From: Pseudomonas sp. GD03858
GTDB lineage: Bacteria; Pseudomonadota; Gammaproteobacteria; Pseudomonadales; Pseudomonadaceae
NCBI RefSeq assembly: GCF_029840925.1
Contig: NZ_JAOCDM010000003.1
Location: forward strand, 51,739-115,738
Direction: 5' to 3'
Length of the DNA: 64,000 nt
The notes below the pieces were generated by a model that saw only the letters and a program-made list of their open reading frames with translations, was not told the DNA's origin and made no database searches. The translations under genes and the position numbers were made by a program. Below, in pieces: positions 27,037 through 35,945 of the stretch. Position 1 is the first letter of the stretch. Every line of letters starts with the position of its first letter.

Positions 27037-28758
27037 TCAGCGTGCGTAGATGCGTTTCCCGGCGAACCACGTCTGCAGCACCCGGGTATCGCGCAGCGCC
27101 TCGGGTGCGACGCTGAAGACGTCGCGGTCGAGCACGATCATATCGGCTTGCTTGCCGGCCTTGATCGAACCGATCTGCCGTTCCAGGCGCATGGCCCGGG
27201 CGGCATTGAGGGTGTAGGCCTGGAACATCGTCTCGCGGTCGAGGGCCTCGGCGGCGTTGAGCACGCCCCTGGGGCCTTTGCGGCTGATGGCCTGGTAGAT
27301 GGCCTGCCACGGGTCAGGGGTGCTGATCGGCCAGTCGCTGGCACCGGCGATGGTGGCGCCGTGGGCGAGCAGCGAGTGCGCCGGGAAGGTATGCAGGAAG
27401 GCCATGGCCTCGACGTAGGGTTTGACCAGCTCCAGATTGGCCTCGTCGGCGCTGGCCCAGTACAACTGCATCGAGGCGATCACGTCCAGCTGCCTGAAGC
27501 GCGGGTACTCCTGCGGGTTGACCATCTGCAGGTGGGTGATCGAGTGCGCGATGCCGCTGGCGCGGTCGCGGCGGGCCTGGGCCACGCCATCGAGCGCCGC
27601 GCGCACGGCACGGTCGCCGATGGCGTGCACATGCACCAGCCAGCCACGGGCATCGGCGGCGCTCACCAGCTCGCCGAAGTGCGCCGGGTCCAGCAGCAGC
27701 TCGCCGTGCTGCCCCGAGTTGCGGTAAGGCGCGAGCATCGCCGCGCTCTGCGCCGGCATCTCGGCGACGCCATCGGCGAACACCTTGATGCCGGGCAGGG
27801 TGAGGTTGGGCACGCCGAGAAACTGCCGGCGCACCTTGTCCAGCTCATCCAGGTCGGCCGGGCGCGCCCTCGAGTCGGCCAGCAGCAGCGCGGCTACATG
27901 GGCCGTCAGTTCGCCGCGCAGGGCAAGGTCCTTGTACACCGGCAATACGCCGAGCGAATCGTTGTGCACGTCGGCACCGGGCAGTTCGTTGGCCAGCGGG
28001 TCCATCCAGCCGGTGACGCCCAGGCGCTTGTAGTGGTCCAGGGCCTGGCGCCCGGCGCTCATCAGGGTGTCGTGGGTCAGTGCCGGCAGCAGGTCGGTGA
28101 CCGGGTACAGCCCGGCATCGACGAGAAAGCCGTTCGGCGTGCCGTCCGGGTGCTGGCCGATGGTGTTGCGGGCCGTTGCCGGCAGGGCGGCGATCTTTGC
28201 CGCATCGATGCCGGCACGGGCGAGCATGGCGCGGTTGGCCCAGCCGGTATGCATGTCGTTGGCGGCGAACAGGATCGGCTGGTCGGCCCATTCGCCCTGG
28301 TTGAAGCGCTGCTCGAGCGCGGCCAGGTCGTCCCAGTAGATCGGCGGCAGGCCGCCGACGCTGAGGAACTCGCCGCGGCGGGCCTTGCCGTCGTCACGCC
28401 ACTGACGCAGGCGTTGCTCCAGGGCGTCGAGGGGGAGCTGTTCACCGGCCAGGTCGGCCAGCTCCAGTTGCAGGCCACCCTTGATGGCGTGGGAGTGGGA
28501 GTCGAGCAGGCCGGGCATCAATACCTTGCCGCCCAGGTCGATGGTCCGCGTGCCAGTGGCCTTCAGGCGCAGCACGGCCTGGTCGGAGCCCACCGCGACG
28601 ATCTTCTCGCCCTCCACCGCCACGGCTTGCCGCAGTGGCTGGCCCGGCTCGGCGGTGTAGACCTTGGCGTTGTACAGGATCAGGTCGACGGCGGCGAAGC
28701 CGGGCAGGGCGGCGCAGGCCAGGCCGGCGCCGAGCGCGATCTTCAGGAACTGCTTCAT
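27037..28758 (-). CDS. YtcJ-like metal-dependent amidohydrolase, exported
   Basis: This is a 573-residue protein with an N-terminal Sec signal peptide (MKQFLKIALGAGLACAALPGFA). The amidohydrolase superfamily core has PGLLDSHSHAIKGG (metal-binding HxH), LVHVHAIGDRAV, HLQMV and GASDWPIS with the catalytic Asp. Its closest group is YtcJ/NfdA-like amidohydrolases, which hydrolyse N-substituted formamides or similar amides; most lack a signal, so the periplasmic location is a distinguishing point. It is divergent from a LysR regulator with 186 bp between, so LysR control is likely. Confidence 0.88.
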   Translation of the reverse strand: MKQFLKIALGAGLACAALPGFAAVDLILYNAKVYTAEPGQPLRQAVAVEGEKIVAVGSDQAVLRLKATGTRTIDLGGKVLMPGLLDSHSHAIKGGLQLELADLAGEQLPLDALEQRLRQWRDDGKARRGEFLSVGGLPPIYWDDLAALEQRFNQGEWADQPILFAANDMHTGWANRAMLARAGIDAAKIAALPATARNTIGQHPDGTPNGFLVDAGLYPVTDLLPALTHDTLMSAGRQALDHYKRLGVTGWMDPLANELPGADVHNDSLGVLPVYKDLALRGELTAHVAALLLADSRARPADLDELDKVRRQFLGVPNLTLPGIKVFADGVAEMPAQSAAMLAPYRNSGQHGELLLDPAHFGELVSAADARGWLVHVHAIGDRAVRAALDGVAQARRDRASGIAHSITHLQMVNPQEYPRFRQLDVIASMQLYWASADEANLELVKPYVEAMAFLHTFPAHSLLAHGATIAGASDWPISTPDPWQAIYQAISRKGPRGVLNAAEALDRETMFQAYTLNAARAMRLERQIGSIKAGKQADMIVLDRDVFSVAPEALRDTRVLQTWFAGKRIYAR

Positions 28759-28944
28759 GCGATGCCTCGTGCTTGATGGGGGAGGCGGCAGGCTAGCCAA
28801 GCGGGAAGGGCGGTTAAACGGCACGACAGGCACAACTTTATTCGCGTTCTGGAAAGAGTGCTTGCTGTTCCCCGTCGATTGCCGCCTGCGCAGGAATCCA
28901 TGGATACTCCACGGCGCCCCACGTGTGCCAACCAGGAAGCAACC

Positions 28945-29862
28945 ATGGACAAAATGACGGCCCTGACCATCTTCGTCGCCGCCGCCGAGCACGGCAGCTT
29001 CAGCCGTGCCGCCGAGCAACTGGGCAAGACGCCGTCGGCCATCACCAAGGCGGTCGCCCACCTGGAGGCCGAGCTGGGGGTGCGGCTGTTCGAACGCACC
29101 ACCCGGCGCATGGCCCTGACCGAAGCCGGCACCCTCTACCTGGAGGGCGCGCGCCAGGCCTTGATGCACCTGCAGCGGGTCACCGAGGAAGTGGAGCAGT
29201 TGCAGCATGAGCTGCGCGGCACCCTGCGCATCACCGCGCCACCGTCGTTCGGCCCGGCCTTTCTCAACCAGGTGTGCTGCCGCTTCATGCGCGAGCATCC
29301 GCAGGTGCGCCTGGAGGTGAACCTCAACGATGCCAACGAGGACCTGATCGATGGCGGCTACGACCTGTCGCTGCGCGACGGCCCCACCGACCAGCCCGAG
29401 CTGATCGCCCAGCCGCTGATCGAGAATCGCGTGATCCTGTGCGCCAGCCCCGACTACCTGGCCCGACGCGGCGAGGTCATCACCCTGGACAACTACGCCC
29501 AGCACGACTGGCTGCTGCTGCGTCACCCGTTGCTCAACCGCAGCTTCTGGTGGATCGAGCACGAGGGGCAGACGCTGCGCGTGCGCCAGCCGACGGCCAG
29601 GCTGGTCAGCGACAGTTTCGACTTCCTGCTGGCCTGCCTGCTCGATGGCCAGGGTCTGCAGTTCATCCCCACCTGGTGCGCGGCCCCCTACCTGGCGAGC
29701 GGGCAGCTGCTGGAGGTGATGCCTGATTACTGGCGGGCGCTGAGCGCGTTCGGCCCCTGGGTGCATGTGCTGTACCTGCCGCATCGGCGCAATACGCGCA
29801 AGGTGCAGGCATTCATCGCCCTGTTGCACGAGCACTTGCGTGGGCAGGGCCTGCGCGCCTGA
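28945..29862 (+). CDS. LysR-family transcriptional regulator
   Basis: This is a 305-residue LysR protein. The N-terminal winged HTH has MTALTIFVAAAEHGSFSRAAEQ and KTPSAITKAVAHLEAELGVRLFERTTRR, followed by a linker helix and the substrate-binding domain (PPSFGPAFLNQVCCRFM onward). It is of the CrgA/DsdC-like type in P. putida genomes. The start ATG follows AGGAAG. It sits between the divergent amidohydrolase and the co-directional C45 hydrolase/MHS transporter pair, and could control either. The effector is unknown. Confidence 0.92.
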   Translation: MDKMTALTIFVAAAEHGSFSRAAEQLGKTPSAITKAVAHLEAELGVRLFERTTRRMALTEAGTLYLEGARQALMHLQRVTEEVEQLQHELRGTLRITAPPSFGPAFLNQVCCRFMREHPQVRLEVNLNDANEDLIDGGYDLSLRDGPTDQPELIAQPLIENRVILCASPDYLARRGEVITLDNYAQHDWLLLRHPLLNRSFWWIEHEGQTLRVRQPTARLVSDSFDFLLACLLDGQGLQFIPTWCAAPYLASGQLLEVMPDYWRALSAFGPWVHVLYLPHRRNTRKVQAFIALLHEHLRGQGLRA

Positions 29863-29962
29863 GTTTTTCCTGGTGGGCACAAAAGTTGTGCGGGACCTGG
29901 CGATGATCGGGGTGGAGCCTCGCCGCTAGGCTTGCCGCTTGCGTCCCATCAGGAAAGCCGTC

Positions 29963-31033
29963 GTGAAGATCCATACCTGCGTCACCGATACCCTCGATCC
30001 CCATGCCCGTGGCCGTCAGGTCGGCGAGCGCTTCGCCGGGCAGATCGGCGAGACCACCCAGCTGTACCTGGAGTTCTTTCCCCGTGTCGGCGTGACGCTG
30101 GGCGAAGCGCAGCGCATCGGCGAGAACAGCCTGGCGGCTCTGGAGGCCTGGAGCCCGGACCTGGCGGCCGAAGTTGCCGGCCTGGCCTGCGGCAGCGGCC
30201 TGCCGTTGTGGCAGCTGGCGAGCCTCAACGCCCGCACCGAGGTGCTGGCGGCACGCACCCGTCACAGCGAATGCTCCACCACCGTGCATGCCCCCCGTGG
30301 CCCGCGTGTGCCGCAGACCCTGCAGACCTGGGACTGGCACGACAGCCTGTGCCCCCATGGCCTGATGCTGGCCCTGCGCAGCCGCCAGGGCCTGGCGGTC
30401 AAGCTGTTCTGCGAGTTCGGCATGCTGGCCAAGCTGGGGGTCAACAGCGCGGGCCTGGGTCTGCACTTCAACATCCTTCACCACCGTAGCGACAACACCA
30501 CAGGCGGCGTGCCGGTGCATGCCATCGCCCGACGCCTGCTGGACGAGGCACGCAGTGTCGACGAGGCCATCGAGCTGGCCCGCTCGGCGCGGGTCAGCGC
30601 TTCCACCGTGCTCACCGTGTTCTCCCGCGAGGACAGCAGCCCACGTGCGGCGAGCATCGAGCTGAGCCCCGAGCGCACGGCGCTGGTGCTGCCCGGCGAG
30701 GATGGCTGGCTGTTGCACACCAACCACTTCCTCGATCCGCAGCTCAGCGCCGGCGAGCAGGTTGCCGACCGCGCCGAGACCGAGGGCCGGCTGGCCCATC
30801 TGCGGCAGGTGGTCGAGCAGATGACCAGCGCCGACCCGCGTGCCCGGGCCGAGGCCATGTGCGGCGCCGCGGGCGATGCCGCGCCGATCTGCTTCCATCC
30901 GGACCTGGCGCTGCCCGACACCGAGCGCTGGGAGACCCTGCTCAGCGTGGCCATCGACACCGAGCACGGCCATCTGGACTACGTGGCCGGCACCCCGCTG
31001 CAACTGGCCAAGGCCGGCTGCCAACGCTTCTGA
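29963..31033 (+). CDS. C45-type Ntn hydrolase (acyl-coenzyme A:6-aminopenicillanic-acid acyltransferase family)
   Basis: This is a 356-residue protein starting at GTG 6 nt after AGGAAA. It has the peptidase C45 layout: a roughly 103-residue proregion, then SECSTT, where Cys104 would become the N-terminal nucleophile after autocleavage; the following WDWHD, NSAGLGLHFN and HTNHFLDP segments are conserved in the family. C45 members make or break amide bonds (penicillin acyltransferase, dipeptide or acyl-amide hydrolases). Substrate is unknown; the partner MHS carrier 28 bp downstream suggests an imported amide or acylated amino acid. Confidence 0.87.
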   Translation: MKIHTCVTDTLDPHARGRQVGERFAGQIGETTQLYLEFFPRVGVTLGEAQRIGENSLAALEAWSPDLAAEVAGLACGSGLPLWQLASLNARTEVLAARTRHSECSTTVHAPRGPRVPQTLQTWDWHDSLCPHGLMLALRSRQGLAVKLFCEFGMLAKLGVNSAGLGLHFNILHHRSDNTTGGVPVHAIARRLLDEARSVDEAIELARSARVSASTVLTVFSREDSSPRAASIELSPERTALVLPGEDGWLLHTNHFLDPQLSAGEQVADRAETEGRLAHLRQVVEQMTSADPRARAEAMCGAAGDAAPICFHPDLALPDTERWETLLSVAIDTEHGHLDYVAGTPLQLAKAGCQRF

Positions 31034-31061
31034 GCCCATTCGCCTCACGAGAACAACAACA

Positions 31062-32450
31062 ATGCATGCACACCCTTCGCGTTCCGCCTTGCGCACCTTC
31101 TGCGTCTCCGGCCTGGGCACGGCCCTCGAGTTCTACGACTTCATCATCTACGGCACCGCCGCGGCGCTGGTGTTTCCCCAGGTCTTCTTTCCTGGGCTGG
31201 ATCACCTGACCGCTACCCTGGTGGCGTTCAGCGCCTTCGGCGCGGGGTTCCTCGCTCGCCCCTTGGGTGGCCTGGTGTTCGGCCATTTCGGCGATCGCGT
31301 TGGCCGGCAGAAGGTGCTGGTCACCACCTTGCTGCTGATGGGGCTGAGCACCTTCCTCATCGGCTGCCTGCCGGGCCATGCCAGCCTCGGTGTGGCCGCG
31401 CCGATCCTGCTGGTGCTGCTGCGTCTGATCCAGGGCTTCGCCGCCGGGGGCGAGTGGGGTGGCGCCGCGCTGTTCGGCATCGAGTCGGCGCCCCCGGGGC
31501 GGCGCGGGCTGTGGGGCAGCTTCACCAGCATGGGCATTGGCGTGGGCGGCATTCTCGGGGCGGCGGTGTTCGCCCTGGTCAGCGTCGCGTTCGATGACAA
31601 CCTGGTGGACTTCGCCTGGCGGATCCCGTTCTGGCTGGGGGGCACCCTGGTGCTGATCGGCCTGTACGCACGGCTGAAGACGCCGTCGGCCACGTCCACG
31701 GCCAAACCCGTGCGGGCGCCCCTGGCCCAGGCCTTGCGGCAACGGCCACGGCAACTGTTGCTATGTAGCGGGATCGCCTTCGGTTACTGCACCGTCGCCT
31801 ATATCGGCAGCACGTTCTTCCTGACCTACGCCACCCAGGTGGGTTACGGCAGCACCGAGGCCCTGATGTTCGACCTGACCCTGTCGGTGGCCATCGTGCT
31901 GTCGGCGCCGCTGTTCGGGTACTTGTCGGACCGCCTGGGGCGGCGCGTGGTGATGGTGTTCGGGGCGTTGGTCATGGCCTTGGGACTGTTCGCCTTCTTC
32001 GCCCTGGTGGACATGCGCCACTTCGCCACCGCCCTGTTCGCCTATAGCCTGATCGGCGCGCTGATGGGCGCGACCCAGGGGCCGATTCCGGCCTTCCTGG
32101 GCGAGCAGTTTCCCCGTTCGATGCGTTACTCGGGGATCTCTGCCAGTTACCAGGTCGGTGCGGCCCTGGGCGGGGGAACGGCCTCCAGCATTGCCACGGC
32201 GATCCTCATTCTCACCGACCACGACCCGTTGGGCGTGGCGTTGTATGGGGGCGCCGCGCTGGCGCTGGTGGCCGGGTGCTCACTGGGGCTGAAGGAAACG
32301 GCGCGCCTGGGCATGGCGCAGATCGATGGCGATCACACCGCCGAGAACACCGAACCGGTGATGCGCTCGCTCAGCAACTCCAGTGCCCGCAGCCCCGCCA
32401 GCGAGTTGCCCGAGGCGTTGAGCGCCGGCGACCACACGCAGATGCTGTAG
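31062..32450 (+). CDS. MHS-family MFS transporter
   Basis: This is a 462-residue proton-coupled metabolite transporter with 12 predicted spans. [39 protein letters not shown] and [14 protein letters not shown] are MHS signatures, and [11 protein letters not shown] is the repeat in the second half. It starts 28 bp after the C45 hydrolase gene, so they are probably one operon. The last 40 residues, after [12 protein letters not shown], are polar and unlike a transporter tail; their 118 bp are antisense to the end of the glutaminase gene, which suggests the original stop was lost. Substrate is unknown. Confidence 0.9.
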   Translation: MHAHPSRSALRTFCVSGLGTALEFYDFIIYGTAAALVFPQVFFPGLDHLTATLVAFSAFGAGFLARPLGGLVFGHFGDRVGRQKVLVTTLLLMGLSTFLIGCLPGHASLGVAAPILLVLLRLIQGFAAGGEWGGAALFGIESAPPGRRGLWGSFTSMGIGVGGILGAAVFALVSVAFDDNLVDFAWRIPFWLGGTLVLIGLYARLKTPSATSTAKPVRAPLAQALRQRPRQLLLCSGIAFGYCTVAYIGSTFFLTYATQVGYGSTEALMFDLTLSVAIVLSAPLFGYLSDRLGRRVVMVFGALVMALGLFAFFALVDMRHFATALFAYSLIGALMGATQGPIPAFLGEQFPRSMRYSGISASYQVGAALGGGTASSIATAILILTDHDPLGVALYGGAALALVAGCSLGLKETARLGMAQIDGDHTAENTEPVMRSLSNSSARSPASELPEALSAGDHTQML

Positions 32451-33250
32451 CGCCCCGGCACCACCGCGACGATGCCGCCGCCCACGCCGCTCTTGCCCGG
32501 CAGGCCGACTCGGTAGGCGAAGTTGCCGGCCTCGTCGTACAGCCCGCTGGTGGCCATGATCGCGTTCACCTGCTGCGCCTGGCGCGGGCTGAGCACTTGC
32601 TCGCCGCTGTGCGGGCAATAGCCGCTGTTGGCCAGGAAGGCGAAGCCACGGGCCACGTCCACGCAGTTCATCGACAGCGCGCAGTGGTGGAAGTAGCTGC
32701 GCAGTACTGCGTCGACATCGTTGTGGAAGTTGCCGAAGGCCTGCATCAGGTAGGCCATGGCCGCGTTGCGCGCACGGTGCTGGTACTCGGACTCGGCCAC
32801 CACGGCGTCGCTGACGATGCGTGGGTTGGCCGCCAGGCGGCGGACGAAGTCACGCATCGACAAGGCCGGGGTGGCATAGCGTGACTGGTTGATGTCGCAG
32901 ATCACCAGGGCGCCGGCGTTGATGAACGGGTTGCGTGGCCGGCCTTTTTCCACCTCCAGCTGCACCAGCGAGTTGAAGGCCTGGCCCGACGGTTCATAGC
33001 CCAGTCGCGACCAGATGTCCTCGCCACTGTGGTTGATCGCCTGCACCAGGCTGAACACCTTGCAGATACTCTGGATCGAGAACGGCGTGCGCGCGTCGCC
33101 TGCGCAGTGCAGCTGGCCGTCCAGGCTCTGCACGGCGATGCCCAGCTGGTTCGGATCGACCTGGGCGAGGGCGGGAATGTATTGCGCCACCTGGCCCTGG
33201 GCGAGCAGGGGGCGGACGTGGTCGAGGATCTCTTGCAGAAGTGCTTGCAT
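32333..33250 (-). CDS. glsA: glutaminase
   Basis: This enzyme hydrolyses L-glutamine to glutamate and ammonia. The 305 residues match the serine-dependent beta-lactamase-related glutaminase family. SIQSICK contains the catalytic Ser61-x-x-Lys64, and [49 protein letters not shown] and [12 protein letters not shown] are all family motifs. The start was chosen at [12 protein letters not shown]. Its 3' end overlaps the MHS transporter gene tail-to-tail by 118 bp. Confidence 0.96.
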   Translation of the reverse strand: MQALLQEILDHVRPLLAQGQVAQYIPALAQVDPNQLGIAVQSLDGQLHCAGDARTPFSIQSICKVFSLVQAINHSGEDIWSRLGYEPSGQAFNSLVQLEVEKGRPRNPFINAGALVICDINQSRYATPALSMRDFVRRLAANPRIVSDAVVAESEYQHRARNAAMAYLMQAFGNFHNDVDAVLRSYFHHCALSMNCVDVARGFAFLANSGYCPHSGEQVLSPRQAQQVNAIMATSGLYDEAGNFAYRVGLPGKSGVGGGIVAVVPGRYSICVWSPALNASGNSLAGLRALELLSERITGSVFSAV

Positions 33251-33474
33251 CGGGGAACCTGGGGCGAAGGAAAGGCGCGTTCGAAGCGTCCAGGTAGACG
33301 ATGGCCGCAGGCGCCGGAGCACATCGTTTGCATCGCGCCCCGTGTGCCGCTAAAGTCTGGCCTCAGGCGTTCGCTGCGCCCGCGGTCCGCGCAAAGGGGT
33401 TCCCCAGGCTCTGAACACCTCATTCCATTCCAGCTCCCGGCTTGTCGGCGGACCGAGCCCCACAAGGAGTTGGC

Positions 33475-34707
33475 ATGCCCGCCATCGATGCATCCCGTCA
33501 CCACGGCCTTCTCGACCTGCCTGCGCTGCGCAAGCGCGCCAAGCGCCTGCTCAAGGCGCTGGACCCCGATACCCGCACGCAACTGCACGCCCTGGGCCTG
33601 CACGGCCCGGATTACCGTCTGGCCGATACCCAGTGGCTGGTGGCCCGCCAGGCCGGTTTCGCCAGCTGGCCGAAGCTCAAGGCGCATGCCGACGCGGTGA
33701 GCTTCGCCGCGCGCCATCCGGGTTTCGCTGCCGATGACCAGGCGCAGGTGCAGCATTGGCGCTGTGGCAACGACATCGAACACAGCCTGCGTATCGCCGG
33801 ATTCTCCGGGGCATTCTGGATGTTCGACGATCCCATGGTGATGGGCCCCGTGCCGGCCCTGCCGGAGGATGACTACTGGCGTGTACGCACCGCCTACGTG
33901 CAGCGCGTGTTCAAGCTCGACCCCGTCGACCTGGCCCGGCGCCAGGCGCGGCAACGCACGGCACTGGCGCAGTTGAGTGGCGACAGCCAGATGGTGCTGT
34001 GGTGCGAGGCGGATGCCTATGATCAGCTGTTCCTCGTGCGTGTGCTGGCCAGCCTGACCGCGCTGCCCAGGCGTCTGGAACTGGTCGAGGTCGACCGGGT
34101 GCCGGGCGTTGAGCGTTTCGTCGGTATCGGCCAGCTCGCTCCGGACCTGCTGGCCTGGCTATGGCCGCAACGCCGGGCCTTGGGCGAGGACGCCCTGGCC
34201 CTGGCGCGCCAGGCCTGGGCTGCCTACACAGCGTCCGATCCGTCGGCCTGGGCCGAGCTCGCCACGCATCGACACACGGCGCTGCCGTTGCTTGGCGCCG
34301 CGCTCGCCCGCCAGTTGCAGGAGCTGCCAGGGGCCGATGACGGCCTGAGCCTGACCGAGCGCCTGAGCCTGCGCATCCTTGCCCGATACGGCGAGTTGCC
34401 GGCCGGGCGCGTGTTCAGCGAGCTGATGACGCGCGACGAGCCGCTGCCGTACCTGGGCGACCTGATGTTCCATGTGCTGCTGCGCCCGTTGATCGACACG
34501 CCACGCCCACTGCTGCACGAAAGCCCCGGCGAGCACTGGCAGCAGCGCTCGCTGCGCCTGACCGCGCTGGGCGAGCAGGTACTGGCAGGGCAGGCGAACT
34601 GGCTGGACCAGGGGCCTGCCGAGCGTTGGGTGGGCGGCGTGCGCATCGATGCCGGGCAGGCGCCGTGGGTGGTCGGCGCGCAAGGGCAGGTGTGGCAACG
34701 TCGGTGA
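33475..34707 (+). CDS. DUF1835 domain-containing protein
   Basis: This is a 410-residue cytoplasmic protein whose ATG follows AAGGAG. Residues about 1-75 contain a small helical region with RQAGFASWPKLKAHAD, an ankyrin-like motif seen in many bacterial proteins of unknown role. The middle has the DUF1835-like segment DIEHSLRIAGFSGAFWMFDDPMVMGPV and VLWCEADAYDQLFLVRVLASL, with the conserved Trp/Asp pattern. A helical C-terminal domain follows. Function is unknown. It is divergent from glsA with 224 bp between. Confidence 0.84.
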   Translation: MPAIDASRHHGLLDLPALRKRAKRLLKALDPDTRTQLHALGLHGPDYRLADTQWLVARQAGFASWPKLKAHADAVSFAARHPGFAADDQAQVQHWRCGNDIEHSLRIAGFSGAFWMFDDPMVMGPVPALPEDDYWRVRTAYVQRVFKLDPVDLARRQARQRTALAQLSGDSQMVLWCEADAYDQLFLVRVLASLTALPRRLELVEVDRVPGVERFVGIGQLAPDLLAWLWPQRRALGEDALALARQAWAAYTASDPSAWAELATHRHTALPLLGAALARQLQELPGADDGLSLTERLSLRILARYGELPAGRVFSELMTRDEPLPYLGDLMFHVLLRPLIDTPRPLLHESPGEHWQQRSLRLTALGEQVLAGQANWLDQGPAERWVGGVRIDAGQAPWVVGAQGQVWQRR

Positions 34708-34774
34708 TCCGCTCCCTTGGGGAGAGATCCGAGCAACTGTCTTGCTCAGACTCCTCGATCTGGCAGTCCACTCT

Positions 34775-34827
34775 GTGGGAGCGGCTTCAGCCGCGAACAC
34801 CGGCGCAGCCGGTGCCAGGCACCGCAG
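34775..34827. repeat. single REP element
   Basis: GTGGGAGCGGCTTCAGCCGCG followed by AACACCGGCGCAGCCGGTG is a REP unit with two small internal stems (CGGCTTCAGCCG and CACCGGCGCAGCCGGTG). It lies between the convergent DUF1835 and HD-GNAT genes. Confidence 0.8.
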
Positions 34828-34852
34828 TACTCTGGCACGGCCTTGACGAATG

Positions 34853-35920
34853 CTATTGCGTGGCCTCGAATACCGCGTGGTACTGCACCGAACCCTCTGG
34901 TACATCGCCAGCGAAGGCCAGGGCCTGGAAGTACTCGGCGGGGACTCCGGGCAAGGTCAAGCCTGGATGGGCCTTGAAGCCGAAGCGGCTGTAGTAGCCC
35001 GGGTCGCCCAGCACCACGCAGCCCCGGCCACCCAGCGCGTGCAAGCGGGCCAGCGCGGCGTTGACCAGTGCCGAGCCGATGCCTTGTCCCTGGCGCTGCG
35101 GTGACACCGAGACCGGCCCCAGTCCGTACCAGCCAGCGGTGCCTGACGACAGGGTCACCGGGGAGATCGCCACGTGGCCGACCACGGCGTCGGCCGCCAC
35201 GGCCACCAGCGACACCGTGAGCTGGCCCGCCCGGCGCAGGGCCGTGACGATGAACTGCTCGGTGTGGCTGCTGTGCTCGACGTTGGCGAAGGCGGCTTCG
35301 GTCAGCTGGCTGATGGCCGCGCTGTCCTGCGGGCGTTCGTCGCGCAGGGCGATGCCATTGTCGAGGTGCCTTTGGGTGTCGGCGTCGATCAGGCCGCGCA
35401 GGGCCTCGAACAACGGCGTCGCGGCGGTGTAGCGCTTGCCGTAGTTCAGGTTGAAGGCGTAGTCGAAGCCTGGTGGGTTGCGGCCCTGGTTGTGCTGCAG
35501 CAGGGTTTCCAGCTTGTCGAGGGCCTTTACCGCCTGGGCTTCGGGCGAGGTCGCGGCTTCGTAGTCTTCCCACAGCGCCATGATTTCGTCGCGCAGCGTG
35601 GCGTCCAGCGACGCCATCAGGTGCAGCAGGTCTTCGCGCTCCTGCTGGCTCTTGTCGGGGAAGCCCTGCTTGCTGACGGCAGGCACGTCGCCATGGATCG
35701 CCTCGCCCAGGTCGTGGATCAGGCACATTTTCAGCACCTTGAGCAGGTCCAGCTCGCCCAGTTCGTCGGCGAAGGTGATGGCCATCAGGCATAGTCGCCA
35801 GGTGTGCTCGGCGGTGCTTTCGGCGCGACCGGTGGAGGTATGGGCGCTGCGGATCACGCTCTTGAGTTGTTCGGCCTGGCGCAGGAAGGTCAGGCGGTTC
35901 TGCAGTTTTTCGATGTTCAT
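34853..35920 (-). CDS. HD-domain phosphohydrolase fused to GNAT acetyltransferase
   Basis: This is a 355-residue two-domain protein. Residues 1-185 form an HD domain of the YfbR/HDDC2 type: AEHTWR (His39), LIHDLGEAIHGDVPA (His69-Asp70) and KALDKLETLLQ (Asp135) supply the metal ligands, so 5'-deoxynucleotidase-like activity is expected. Residues about 190-350 form a GNAT domain (VSVSPQRQGQGIGSALV with the acetyl-CoA loop at 276-285, then GDPGYYSRFGFK). HD and GNAT are normally separate genes; no internal stop or frameshift is visible. Fourth in a minus-strand run of unrelated enzymes. Confidence 0.88.
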   Translation of the reverse strand: MNIEKLQNRLTFLRQAEQLKSVIRSAHTSTGRAESTAEHTWRLCLMAITFADELGELDLLKVLKMCLIHDLGEAIHGDVPAVSKQGFPDKSQQEREDLLHLMASLDATLRDEIMALWEDYEAATSPEAQAVKALDKLETLLQHNQGRNPPGFDYAFNLNYGKRYTAATPLFEALRGLIDADTQRHLDNGIALRDERPQDSAAISQLTEAAFANVEHSSHTEQFIVTALRRAGQLTVSLVAVAADAVVGHVAISPVTLSSGTAGWYGLGPVSVSPQRQGQGIGSALVNAALARLHALGGRGCVVLGDPGYYSRFGFKAHPGLTLPGVPAEYFQALAFAGDVPEGSVQYHAVFEATQ

Positions 35921-35945
35921 GGTGACTCCATGTCCTGGGGCGGTT

